Below, piece by piece: positions 11,430 to 21,947 of a stretch of 64,000 nucleotides of DNA. The stretch covers positions 331,021-395,020 of the forward strand of contig NW_020194549.1 in NCBI RefSeq assembly GCF_002865645.1, written 5' to 3'. The notes beneath the pieces were generated by a model. That model ran no database searches and was not told where the DNA came from. It worked only from the letters and a program-made list of their open reading frames with translations. Both the position numbers and the translations under genes were made by a program. Each line of letters begins with the position of its first letter. Positions within the stretch are counted from its first letter, which is position 1. Source of the stretch: Hyaloscypha bicolor E. Its lineage: Eukaryota > Ascomycota > Leotiomycetes > Helotiales > Hyaloscyphaceae.

Positions 11430-12179
11430 ATGCCTCCTCGAAAAGTTGCAATACCATTTTGCCGGCACCAATTGGCGATCTAGTATGTTGCTCTCCCTGC
11501 CATTAAGTGGCTTTCCAATTTATACTTTTCCAGTGTTTGCATCCCCTGTGCAAATGAATTCGTCCAACATGATATGGCAAACTACCCGAGGGCGTCGACG
11601 AGCCCGAGCATCTCCTACTTGGAGAATGCCAACGAAAACGCCTTTGTATACTGCGGCAGTCATTTTCAATCACCCGACTGTACGAACCAGAAGAACCGGA
11701 ATGCAAACCAGCGCCAAAACAAGCCGAAGACCTCGAGATCAAGGAGGCTTGAACAGCAAAGGAATAATCGTGACAGTACCTTGCACAACTCACACACGGG
11801 GTCGAATTCCCTCTCTAATTCGTCTGGTCAACTTTCTTCCCAACTCTCGTTACCTTTACCTCAGCAATTGTCGCCTCGGTCAGCGCATGACCAGACTCCA
11901 CCCCTCCAACAGTATACCGAGAACCCCTCGTTGCCCTTCCCAAACCACAGTCAGACGTCCAATGCACAACTTCCCAGAGTCTATTGCCCCCCGCCAGTCA
12001 CGCACCGCTACCAACTTGACCGATTCCTGGACGAAATTCCTGACTTCAGGTCAGCTGCGCTATCTGGAAATCTAGAGTGTTTGACAGGGAGGCGAAAGGG
12101 GATTGAAAGGAGTCGGAAACATTGTCATGCGTTGAAGGTGCGGGTACGGGATCTGCAGGGGAGTATTGAGGGACTCTAG
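11430..12179 (+). CDS. Small putative zinc-binding protein, unknown function
   Basis: Two exons are proposed: 11430-11482 and 11534-12179, with a 51-nt intron that has a textbook GTATGT donor and TTTTCCAG acceptor. Splicing removes an in-frame TAG and joins the frame exactly, giving 232 residues. The N-terminus then contains Cys11-x2-His13/Cys20-x2-Cys23 (CRHQLAIYVCIPC), with further His and Cys residues nearby (Cys at FVYCGSH and SPDC). This spacing suits a small zinc-binding module. The rest is Ser/Gln/Pro/Asn-rich and probably disordered, ending in a basic helix. I do not recognise the family. The unspliced long frame would begin at the ATG at 11574 and lose the Cys/His part, so the intron decides the interpretation. 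Confidence 0.55.
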
Positions 12180-12688
12180 GGAGAGAGGGCTCGGTTGGTA
12201 ATAGGGGCCTAAGCGAGCCCCTTTTTAATTGCAGCGTCTCGGATGAACAGCATAGTTTTGTGTCTGCAACTTCGGGCTGGCAGGGCTTGTGAGAAATCAA
12301 GCCACTGTCAAATTGTCACTGGTTTTAAGCATTGAGGAAGGGAGAGAGATATTTTTCAGAGGCAAGAAGTAGAGAGTTAGCAGTGAGGTTTTCGTGGTTC
12401 GCATTTTCAATTTTTTTGTCGGCGATATAGGAACCTCAAGCCTTCCTAAATCACCGCCATACAATCACAATCACAAATTTGAGCAGATTCATACTTTGAA
12501 ATTCAGGGATAGGAACCTTAAATCAGGCAAAGTTCAGATCCACGAGTACTCTGCGGCGTAGAGGCTTTTACCCAGAGCACGACGAACCTGACCCATATTA
12601 ATTCACAACCTCTCCCACCTCTCTCTTCCATCCTCTACCACGAGTTCCTCCCAGATGCCATTTCCCAACTCAATCAACTGGTGTCCTA
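12180..12688. other. Intergenic region left of the transposon composite
   Basis: No gene, RNA or repeat recognised. It ends at the 8-bp target duplication CTGTCATC (12689-12696). Without the insertion it would join directly to 27100, so it probably represents downstream sequence of the small Cys-rich ORF at 27.1 kb. Confidence 0.5.
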
Positions 12689-12696
12689 CTGTCATC

Positions 12697-12750
12697 TAGG
12701 GATGTAAGAATTACGTAATTTGGACGGTCGTTATATAATAATGTAATATA
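12697..12750 (+). repeat. Left hAT remnant with TIR
   Basis: It starts TAGGGATGTAAGAATTACG and stops where the first palindrome begins. It shares short AT-rich words (TTATATAATAATG) with the right remnant, as subterminal repeats of a MITE would. Confidence 0.7.
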
Positions 12751-12845
12751 ACGAGATCTGGGCCGCTTCGCTAAAATTAAAGCCTGGCGGCCCTACGCAA
12801 GCTTCGGGGCCAGTCTTTAATTTTGCCCTGATCTCGATTCGAGAT
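12751..12845. repeat. Structured palindrome, copy 1
   Basis: Outer arms CGAGATC/GATCTCG, then GGGC/GCCC, a one-sided bulge CGCTTCGCT, inner arms AAAATTAAAG/CTTTAATTTT and CTGGC/GCCAG, and an apical loop containing TACGCAAGCTTCGG. It is followed by a second small hairpin ATCTCG-ATT-CGAGAT that shares the right outer arm. It forms the 3' end of Helitron-like element 1. Confidence 0.85.
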
Positions 12846-13080
12846 TAATTGGATGCCTCAGGCACTTATTTAAGGGATATCAGCTTTACTGACTTTAAAT
12901 TCACTTTGAAAATTCACTTTTTGAAGGCTAAAAATTTTCCAGGTAAGCTAAATAAGGTAGGTTTTAATTTCGAATTCCAAAGCTTCTTTCCTTTAATAAA
13001 CACACATACACACACGTAAGTCAACCCCATACCCGCTACGGGCCTGCCCCTGGCCTGTAACGCTCCTTACGGTCCGTAGA

Positions 13081-14065
13081 ATGTCTTCTCTCCCATCTGC
13101 TCCCGCTGCTTCAGCAGCACCAGCACCAGCCCCAGCTGCAGCTCCAGCTTCAGCACCACCACCACCACCACCACCACCAGCACCAGCAGCAACAGTACCA
13201 GCACCAGCAGCAGCAGCACCAGCACCAGTACCAGCACCAGCACCAGCACCAGCACCTGCCCTGCCTGCCCTGCCTGCCCTGCCCGCCCGCCCAACCCGCG
13301 CCATGACGGCGCTCTCTTTGCTGGCTCCGCTGCGGGTGCCTGTTTTGCGGCCCGGCCGCACCACCAACCCCGCCCGGCCTGCCAACCTGGAGGCTGAGCT
13401 TGGCCAATTCATTAGTCAAGTTCATGCCGCCGGGTGCACACATTATACTGGCGGGTCGGGTGTATGGACGGTGTATATGGTCGTGGCTAGTTAGTTTGGA
13501 GGAAGCTATACTAACTGCCATTATGGTAGTAAGGGTGCCCGTTATTCTTTCCGTAAGTGCTTTTTATACCTGTTTACTAATCTTTTACGGACCGTAACTA
13601 ACCTAACGGGTACTTACAGGCACCGCCGCCGCTCCCCCTCCCCCTCCAGCTCTAGCTCTAGCTCCTGCCCCTGCTACTGCCAACCCACATCCGCTTTGCC
13701 GGGTCGCTCCCGGTAGTCATATAGGTGACCGGGTCACTCCCGGCAGATTATCTTCGTATATATATATCCGCTATGGATTATTACGGATTGTAACTAATAT
13801 GTAAATAGCCCGCCGCCCCGCCGCCCCTCGCCGCCGCCGCCCACTTACTCCCTCTCAGAGGGCACGCCGTTTCGCTGAGCTTTATGGGGAGCTAGCGGCT
13901 CTTTATAAAGAGGAGGCGGAGGTACTAGAGGAGGAGGAAGGGACGAATTACTCGGTGCCGGAGACGGAGGAGGAGGAGAGAGAGGAGGAGGAGGAGGAGA
14001 GGGAGGAGGAGAGGGAGGAGGAGAGGGAGGAGGAGAGGGAGGAAGAGAGGGAGGAGGGTGAGTAG
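13081..14065 (+). CDS. Ala/Pro-rich protein with acidic tail, passenger in Helitron-like element 1
   Basis: The first exon starts at an ATG with an Ala/Pro-only stretch of about 75 residues, then a mixed region (NLEAELGQFISQVHAAGCTHYTG). Two introns are suggested downstream: GTAAGT at about 13555 to a CTTACAG acceptor at 13619 with a TAACTAAC branch site, and one ending at about 13809 with TAACTAAT before the acceptor. The last exon would read RARRFAELYGELAALYKEE followed by a long Glu/Arg-rich tail (GAGGAG repeats, about 13975-14055) and a stop at 14063-14065. It lies opposite to and downstream of the RepHel gene. I do not recognise the protein; the exon joins are not certain. It may be a captured host gene or a genuine accessory gene of the element. 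Confidence 0.35.
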
Positions 14066-14304
14066 AGTGAGAAGTTGTAAATCCCATAAAGGGTTACCTA
14101 GGAGAGGTGTGTACTTTTAATACCCAATGGCATGGTATTCTCGGTCCGTTTGAGCCCTAAAACATTCGAAATAATAATCGTAAGTTACTTACGGACAGAT
14201 ACGGACACTTATAGGTAGTTACGGATAGTTACGGACCCCCAAACCCCTCAAACCGACCCGTAAGGCCACCTGGTACCTGTAAGGCACCCGCAAGAGATAA
14301 AGTA

Positions 14305-17300
14305 CTAAAGTAAATTGGCTAAGACCTCAGGATAAGTTATATTAAGTATTCTAGACAGGTTCTCGCATAGTAGAAGGATACTTAAGCCTTCTACGGATAA
14401 TATACGGGAAACCCTTACGTAAAACTGCCCGTAAGTAAATACGGGCGTCCGTAGGTCCAAACTAACGGTGTAAAAGGACTGACCTTGTGACTTATTAATA
14501 GTCATTATAAAGTACAAACGGACCGGGAACTACTTCCGGGAAAGGGTAATCCCCAGGCTAGTATCTGTAGCGGATAGCTTGATCTGTAGAATCACCCGTA
14601 ACTAGCCGTCAAAATCCCCTCCAAGCAAGCGGGCCTTAATATAATATGCCCATAAGCTTATAACTACTATCCGGGTCCTATTATATAAACCCTCTTGCGG
14701 ATATAGGTTCCGTAAGAGTAGTACCGGAGCCCCGATCTTGAGAGTAAGCTGAGATAGTAGCAAGGAAGGGAGATTAATACTTTGTAGCTGCTCTACGGGT
14801 AGCTCATATAAGTTATTACCCGAAGACTCGTCCGTATCCAGGGAATCTACTAATTAGTACGTCCGTAATTAGCCTGGTAAATATCTAAGGATATGGGCAT
14901 TAAGCTCCGAGATCATGGTATTTAATATGGTCAAGAGGTACCGCCCGCGGAAAGTTAACGGATCCGTAGTGGCCCGGGAGAGAAGATCTGGGGGGTAAAC
15001 GTGGCTAATCAGATCCGTAATTAATACTAGCTAGTTCATATAGTCCGGAATTACTACTATTCTATTCGGGTCTGGGTTATTAGGCAATTCACTAATCTAG
15101 TGGATAAACTCCTGGCTATTCTCGCCCTCGCAGACCCGTATATTAGTCCGTAAGTAGAGCTACTTGAGCCGTGGCCAAATAAATGATTATTAAAGGCACG
15201 TAGTAATAATATCTGCCTGTAAACCGTATGGTATAACTAGAAGGATCTGGGCAAAGTTCCTACCGAGAATTACGGGTATTCCTCTAAAGAGAATATTATC
15301 CGCTACGGACCATAAATCTACCAAGAGCTAATGAATAACCTCAAAGCAGTACTTATACTATATTAGTACCTTGTCCCAGATAATGAGATCCGTAGACTAG
15401 AGAATCTGTCCAAGGGCACTCTGCTTTGTAATAGAACTTACGGACGATTCGTAAAGCTTAATTAGAATCTTGAACTAGGAGTGAGACGTATGTCCGTTTA
15501 GTAGTAAGAGAGCCGTAATACCCGTAGATATCACGTAAAGAACTATTCGCCCTTGCCTATAAAAGTAATAGTAAAGCGCCTTATATAAGAATGTCTTACC
15601 TATACCTCCTGGCCCTTGCAAGTAGAAGTGGGCTATTTGCGGATCTAATTCAATAGCCGTAATAATCTCCGTAAAGCACGATTACTAATCAGGATTAAGC
15701 TAGGCTCGTATTATAACCGCAAGTAATGCCTGGTTCTCGAGAGTATATAATACGAATAAGAAATAGTGCCTACTAGTCTAATCCCAGACAAAAGACGAGA
15801 GCCCGTAGTCCGCAAGTGACTACTACTGGTCCGTAAGCCCATACGCGAGCAAGAAGAGGCCATAATTATAGTGCGGGTTAAGAAGCGGAAGTAGGAAACC
15901 ACTATTATGGGTGAGCTAGTGCCAGAGATTATTATAGAAGTAGTGCTTATACCGGTTCCAGATTACTAACGGGTCCGTAATTAGTTACTAGCGGAGGCTA
16001 GTTAAGAATAATGTCCGTAAACCACCCGCAGGTATAAATAGGATAGCCTTATTAAAACACTAGTACTACTCCTAGTTATTCTCTGCCAAGCCACGGGTAA
16101 TACAGGTAGCCTGGTACGTTAGGTAACGGATGCCCTTAATTAAATATAGATCCGCAAAGGACCGCAGGCCGCGAATAACTATAAGTAAGAGCCGTAAGTA
16201 GTACCGCTTGCCCGAAATAGGGCTATAGTAATACATATGGCCAATCCGGTTATTATTGCCCCGCTAGCGGCGCTTCTATATATGAGTTTTTAGAACCCAC
16301 GTAAAGTGGGCCGGAAACTCCGAGTATAAGTACTACCGGCCGTCCTCATACGTAGTATTATATTCAAAGAAAGCTATTAAGGTCAAACGGGCATTTGCGG
16401 TCTTTGCGGCTAGGGCTATAGGAGAGATATTATCCGGAAAGTAGACTATTTACTCCCCCTCAAGATAAACCGCAAGATACTAAATAGGAGGGAATTCCTA
16501 GTATATAGGAAATTCGAATAGCCGCCAAATAGCCTTATACGGACTCACGTAACGGGCGTATATATACCGGGTAATCTCGTTATCCGTAGCCATAATTATA
16601 ACTATTATACGGTCCGCTCCTTTATATACGTACTTGTAAATATACTTAATTACTTGAACTAAGGTATATACTTCTATATTAATATATAAGCGGAACTTCT
16701 AGAGAAGATACGGGTTATACGGAATAACCTAGCGGTTATTACGGATGACTTGCTAGTCCCAAGCGCCAGGTTTGCGGACCGTAAACATCTGCCCGTTATT
16801 CCGGCGGCGGTACTCAGGATAGCTATTCTCGTAGATTACGGTACGGTCCGCAAAAGCCTTTGGGAACCTCTTAGAGCATGCTAACGGGCTATGAGCTTCT
16901 CTACGGACCATATATAGGGCCCGTATATAATTCTCCCTATATGGACCGTAAGACATATTACCCGTAACTAAGGCCAGAAGCTCGCCCGTAGGGTCCCATA
17001 ACGGATCCGGTAGCTTAGTATATATGACCTCGTTTATATGCTCAGGCGTATTAAACTTTGCGGACACTTATAAGAATAAGAGCAAGTATAAATACGAAAG
17101 CCCTTGCTTCTAGTACTTAATCATATAAACGTGGCCCGCATATGGTCCGAAAAGGCTATTCTTGAGATCCGCAAGAAGCTCTTAAATCTTGAGTCAAAAT
17201 ACGCGAGTAATTAGATCTGGCCGGTCCATAGGTTATAAGCCGCATAGCTCCTGGATAATCTCTGGCTATTATAGATTAGCTATAAAGATAATAAAAAAGG

Positions 17301-18640
17301 TAAGCTTTCCAAAATAATGAATAATAGCTATTAAATCTTGAAAAAGCTATTATATAAACCGATCTCTGCCTATAAAGGAGGATAAAAGAACAAACCGCCG
17401 ACCTAGATTAGCCGCTAAGATATCCTTACGAATAAGAGTATTCGTTAAACCATTATATATGTCCATACGGATCTTGTCTTAGTACGAACGGAGCCAATTA
17501 AGGGATATAGTCTTATAGGTAATAAAAGCATCCATAATATATTACTAAAAGAGCCGGCAAGCATAAAAGAGAGATAATGCCTCGCGATTACGGGCATATA
17601 AACGGAACCGGTAAAAGGGCCACTGCTCCAAACGGATCCGTTAACGGGTATAACGGGCATCCCGCAAGGTCATTCCATAGTACTACCCGTATTCGCCATA
17701 TGAAAAGAGAAGTACGTAGTAAAGTGGCATATATACTACGTAAGTAATAGCTACCTAGTAAAGTTACGGACCTTAATAGCCAGGCTCGCGGACCGCAAGG
17801 AGAATATTACGTTGACTCTCGTCCGTAAACTCGTCTGGGAGGATTCCTGCTAGCTCCGTAGCTATGGGAAGGTTCTCGCGGTAACGGTCTGCCCCAGACT
17901 AGAGGATTAGGCGTATTTACGGGCTAAGAAGGATCCGAAAGTAACCCGTTTGGCTAGCTAATTGCTCCCGGGCTATCTTATAGATCCGTATAAAGGAATT
18001 ACCATAATCCGCAAGTATCTCGTAAAGGCCGCGGAGAATAGCTTAATCGAGTTACGGGCAGTGCCATAACCGGAGATTAGTTACATAGTCTGAATCGTAA
18101 AAAAATAACTGGGCAAAGGCCGGAACCTGCTGCGAGCCTGGCTCTAAGGGTCCCTGGTAATAAAATAGCTCCCTATAGATCTGAAAGCAGTAAAGACCGC
18201 AAGAGAGGTTAGTACATATGTCTTTGGTATAGCTTACGGACGTAAAAGCAAGTACAGAGTTATATACCCTTATATTTTGACGAAAGCTATGGGCTCGCGA
18301 ATTATCCCCTTCGAGAAGCGCCCGTAAAAAGGACGGAGGCGCCCGTAACTTATCCACTACTATGTCTCCTTTCTTATAATAGAGCTCAAATTTCTGATTC
18401 GTGCCCGTAATTGCCTCCAATATCCAGTGCCTTATACTATAATCCTCGCACTTAATATTTATCGGGCCAAGATCATAAGCGGGCCAATCCCGGAACCGTA
18501 AACGAAAGCCAATAGGTAAGACGGGAGAAGAAGGAGGAGGAGGAGGAAGAGATAGTAGTAGTAAAGCAGCCTCTACTAGCTAGCTACGGGCCGTATCTAG
18601 CTTATTATAGGTTCGACGGATCCGTTTTCGAGGCCGAGGG
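14305..18640 (-). pseudogene. RepHel (HUH replicase plus PIF1-type helicase), element 1
   Basis: In order on the minus strand: an N-terminal block CEDYSIRHWILEA followed by FELYYKKGDIVV and FRQNIRVYNSVLAFTSV (18.0-18.5 kb), matching the region that precedes the Helitron_like_N domain. Next is a badly mutated FFITFTANP region near 17.3 kb, then the HUH segment GHVYMIKY...LYL at about 17.1 kb. The PIF1 helicase follows, with an intact Walker A GPGGIGKT at about 15.60 kb. It ends in the conserved helicase block MTINKSQGQSF...LDLRTPVF...YVRVSR (14305-14517). Many TAA/TAG codons interrupt it, all compatible with C to T changes. The two HUH histidines read as Tyr-Leu-Tyr (17086-17094), so the nickase would be dead even if the stops were ignored. 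Confidence 0.8.
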
Positions 18641-19078
18641 TTATCCTCGTTTGCAGGAGGCCGTATAGGTCCGGTACGGGTCTATTAAGGGGTATTCGGA
18701 TTAATATCTATAAGAGGAAGGCGCCTCGCAGCCCGTTTGGCCTAAAGAAGATCAGTAACCAAGTACGTAAGTCCGGGCACGCGAGAATAAAAAGACCTTG
18801 TATTGCAAACATGTCTTATACGGATCTCCCTTAAGATTTAGGGGAAATCCGCTACGTGGAAAGTATTATCTATAACCGGTATAAAAGTATAATAGGGAAG
18901 AATTCATGTTTATATGATTATAGGCTAAATAAAAGGCCAAGGGACGCATGGGAAGCGGCAGAGAGCTTTGGTATTCCTGGAGCGAGTAATATATAGGGGG
19001 CTTGGGCTCAAGTTTTGGTATTTCTCACGTGACCAGTTTTTTAACTAGGTGGTCCGACCGTCCGATAGTATTATATAG

Positions 19079-19170
19079 ACGAGTTTAGGGCCGCTTCGCT
19101 AAAATTATTGCTAGCAGCCTTACGCAAGCTCCGGGGCTAGTAATAATTTTGCCCTAAACTCGTCCCGAGT
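19079..19170. repeat. Structured palindrome, copy 2
   Basis: Outer arms CGAGTTTAGGGC/GCCCTAAACTCG pair perfectly. The bulge CGCTTCGCT, inner arms AAAATTATT/AATAATTTT and CTAGC/GCTAG and the loop TACGCAAGCTCCGG are as in copy 1 but with different, compensated stem bases. A small hairpin ACTCG-TCC-CGAGT follows at the right edge. Confidence 0.85.
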
Positions 19171-20015
19171 AGCTTTAAATAATACTTCTTAGTAATAAAC
19201 TTATTAAAAGCTTTTAATAAATTATATAAGAAAGAAAATAGCTTATAAATATATATAATTATTTATAAATAAGTTAAAACTATTCTTTTAATTTATATTT
19301 TATATATAATTTCTTTTTAATTATTATTAAAATATTTAATAAAATCTAAATTATAATAAATTTAAATTTAAAATATTATTTTATAATTTATTAAAAGAAT
19401 TTAAGTTTTAAATTATATAAAAAAATCATAATATTTTTAATTATTAAATTTTAATAATATAAGTACTTTTAATAAAAACTAAAATATTAATTTAAATATA
19501 TATAAATTATTAATAAAATAAAAGTTTATTAAGTTTTATATAAGATTTAAATTATATTTATATAATCTTTTTATTTATTTTAATAATTAATATTTAAAGT
19601 TAATTTATATTTTAATTTTAATTAATATATAAATATAAAATTATAAAAAATAAAATACTAATTTTCTTATATAAAAAGTTAAAATTATTATTTAATTTAT
19701 TTATATATTATTTATTAATATATTAAATAATTTAATTTAAATAAAATTAAGGCTAGTTATATTTAAAGTTATTTAAAGCTTATTTTATAAATAAAAATAT
19801 TTATATTATTTATATTTATATTAATTAATATTTAAAAGCTTTTATTAAAATATTTAGTCTTTTATCTTATATATTAGGTCTAATTTACTTTCTTATTTCG
19901 TTCTCGGTATATATTATATATAAAGAACTGGCCAAAGTTTATAAGAGGCTTTTTTTAATTATAAAAGAAATAGTATTACTTTATAGGCTATTTACCGGAG
20001 CTATAAAGTATTTCC
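19171..20015. other. Extremely AT-rich block
   Basis: Almost only A and T for about 800 bp, with no coding frame and no recognisable protein remnant. This is what exhaustive RIP leaves behind; the original content cannot be recovered by eye. Confidence 0.7.
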
Positions 20016-20033
20016 GGCTCTTTTACGGGCTTT

Positions 20034-20420
20034 TTTAAGCCTTATTTTTATCCATAAAGCTCTTCTTTTTTACTTATAGGCCTCTTATTACTCGTACTCT
20101 TACCCGTAACTTCCTTTCAAGCCTTACTCTTATCCGCAAAGCCCTCCCTTTTTTTTTACGGACCCTTTTAAGCCTTACTCCTATATATAAAGCCTTCCCT
20201 TTCCTCCTATAGACCCTTCCAAGCCTCACTCTCACTTGTAGAGCTTTCCCTTCTCTCTCGCAAGCCCTTTTAAGTCTTACTTCTACTTGCAAAGCTTCCC
20301 CTTTTCTCTTATAAGCCCTCCTAAACTTTACTCTTACTTGCAAGGCTTCTACTTATAGAGCTCTCTCCTACTTATAGGCTCTTCCAAGCCTTACTTCTAC
20401 TCGCAAAGCTCTCTCCTTCT
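20034..20420 (-). repeat. Imperfect 51-bp tandem repeat (17-codon unit)
   Basis: About seven diverged units with consensus near CAAGCCTTACTCTTACTTGC plus AAAGC and a C/T-rich run. Because 51 is divisible by three, the minus strand stays open over several units and would read a 17-residue basic repeat (VEVRLKRACEREGKALQ, VRVRLGRVYRRKGKALY and similar). It may be the decayed C-terminal part of a repeat protein or a simple minisatellite. Confidence 0.65.
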
Positions 20421-20814
20421 TGCAAGCTCTCTTATATAAGTATATAAAAACCTGTAATTTTTAAAGGCTTATATTTAAATAATTATTAACTTCTAAAGAC
20501 TGTTTTCTATTATCTTTTATAAGATGCCCGTAGTATTTCCTTGCCCTTGCCTCCCTAAGCTCTTGCTCGCCCGATTCCTTACTACGGGCTTATATATACC
20601 TCTGAAGCTCATCTCTAGTAGGCTTATTCTCAAGTCTCGATATCCTTGCTTGCTCCTTTCTTTGAATCCCACGTCGACGATTTGACTTTTCTTTCCGTTT
20701 TTGATATATAGAGCATATAAAGAAGCGTCCAAATTCAGAAGAAGGTCGTTTTTGATTATAACTGGAGCAGTATTCTAAGAAGAAGGATTAATAAGTATTT
20801 ACGGACAGGTTTTC

Positions 20815-21576
20815 CTACTTACGGGCTATAGGCTCGTCCGCAAGCTGGCCCGCAGGCATTTCTTCGTCCGTAAATTAATTCACAGATACCTCTTCGTTCG
20901 CAGGTCCCTCTTCTTTATCCGTAGCTCCCTCTTCTTCGTCCGCAGGTCTCTCTTCTTTGTCCGCAGGTCTCTCTTCTTTGTCCGTAAGTCCTTCTTCTTT
21001 ATCCGCAAGCCCCTCCTCCCTTTATATCTCCAAATATTGGCTAGCCGTAAGCCAGTAACACGTTTCCCATAGCTCTTGCTTGTACTCGTGCTCGTACTCT
21101 TGCTCCCCCCTCTTATACTCGTCCGTAAACTGCCATATATTAGCCCTATTCCTTAGCTCTTCGCAAGCTCTTACCGGATCGTTCTCCTCCCATTGCCTCT
21201 CTTGCTCTCTCTCCTACTACTTCTCCTCCTTATGCCACTGCCATTCGTCTTCTTGTAATCGAGCTTGGAGCTTCCTTTCCTCGTCCCAAGCCTGCCATTA
21301 TACTTTTGCTTTTGTTCGTGCCTCCTCCAAGTCTATAGGATCCCATATCCTACGCATTTGTGCCCGTAGCTTTGCTCTCTTCACCCGTAAGACCCGCCAG
21401 TCATACCTTTCTTGTATAAACTTGCCCGTAGCCTCACGGTATTAGTCGTGCTTTCGTGCAAGGCAGATTTCGCAAGTATAAAGTCGATATCCGTCCTCGT
21501 GAAAAGGGAAGCTTGTAATTAGGCGAAAGGACTTGCACCCAGAGCAGCGTAGCCGATTTAAAGGAAGGGTGTCCAT
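20815..21576 (-). pseudogene. RIP-mutated zinc-ribbon-like, charged-repeat protein (passenger of unit X)
   Basis: From an ATG at 21576 one frame of 254 codons can be followed to a TAG at 20815, ignoring internal TAA/TAG codons that all fit changed glutamine or tryptophan codons. The N-terminus has two Cys pairs about 30 residues apart (RCSGCKSF and YTCEICLARK), a zinc-ribbon-like layout. A long charged helical region follows (RAKLRAQMRRIWDPIDLEEA), then Glu/Arg/Gln-rich sequence, and near the end several copies of a short repeat (GLADKEE, GLTDKEE, RPADKEE, RPADEEE). The repeat arises from a roughly 30-bp DNA repeat at 20885-21015. I do not recognise the family. It is certainly not functional here, but intact relatives may exist in other Helitron-like copies. 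Confidence 0.6.
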
Positions 21577-21746
21577 TGGAAAGTCTATAAAAGGGAGCCT
21601 GTAAAGCTTATGGAAGTGAGCCTATAGAGCTTGCGGAGCCAGTGAAGCTTGTGGGAGGAGCTAGAAGTTTTGGTGTTCCCGCACAGACCCTATCACGTGA
21701 TAGCGTCCGTTTTCTCCGGAAAATAGCGTTAATATAAGAGAGGAGG

Positions 21747-21840
21747 ACGAGTTTAGGGCAAAATTATTAATTGGCCCCGGAGCTTGCGTAGGGCCGCTAA
21801 TTAATAATTTTAGCGAAGCGGCCCTAAACTCGTCCCGAGT
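21747..21840. repeat. Structured palindrome, copy 3 (inverted core)
   Basis: The outer arms and right-hand hairpin (ACGAGTTTAGGGC ... GCCCTAAACTCGTCCCGAGT) are in the same orientation as copy 2. The asymmetric core is reversed: the AGCGAAGCG bulge now lies on the right and the loop reads CCGGAGCTTGCGTA. Inner arms AAAATTATTAATT/AATTAATAATTTT pair perfectly. It lies about 110 bp beyond the RepHel stop of element 2. Confidence 0.85.
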
Positions 21841-21947
21841 GGGGTTGGAATTAAAGGGGGTATGTGACTTGGTAAAGGCCTTTACGGACGGTATAAGAAG
21901 GAGAATAGCCCGTAAGTATGCAAAGTCACCCGTAAGTAAGTCAAAAG

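Larger units (their letters stand above)
12751..19057 (-). mobile_element. Helitron-like element 1 (autonomous type, RIP-inactivated)
   Basis: The element reads on the minus strand. Its 5' end is taken as TCGGACCACC (19057 downward), shared with element 2 and followed in both by AAAAAACTGGTCACGTGA. Its 3' end is the palindrome at 12751-12845. It contains a decayed RepHel gene and, in the 3' 1.3 kb, a separate Pro/Ala-rich frame on the plus strand. The 5'-TC start fits Helitron convention. I could not find a classical CTRR 3' end, so it is closer to Helitron2/Helentron-type elements, which end in inverted repeats and hairpins. Confidence 0.7.
19079..21746 (-). mobile_element. Helitron-like unit X (non-autonomous), between two palindromes
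   Basis: The unit has no RepHel coding. It runs from a 5' region at about 21.65-21.75 kb, which contains the TATCACGTGATA motif similar to the TCACGTGA near the 5' ends of elements 1 and 2, to the palindrome at 19079. It carries an extremely AT-rich block, a 51-bp tandem repeat and a zinc-ribbon-like pseudogene. Its 5' side abuts palindrome copy 3 directly, and its 3' side abuts element 1's 5' side after about 21 bp. This gives a head-to-tail array. The 5' terminus does not match TCGGACCACC, so its exact start is uncertain. Confidence 0.5.

Noticed and set aside
13067..13521. Minus-strand frames of Val/Leu or Cys/Trp repeats
   Set aside because: They are antisense readings of the GCA/CCA triplet repeats in the Ala/Pro-rich plus-strand frame.
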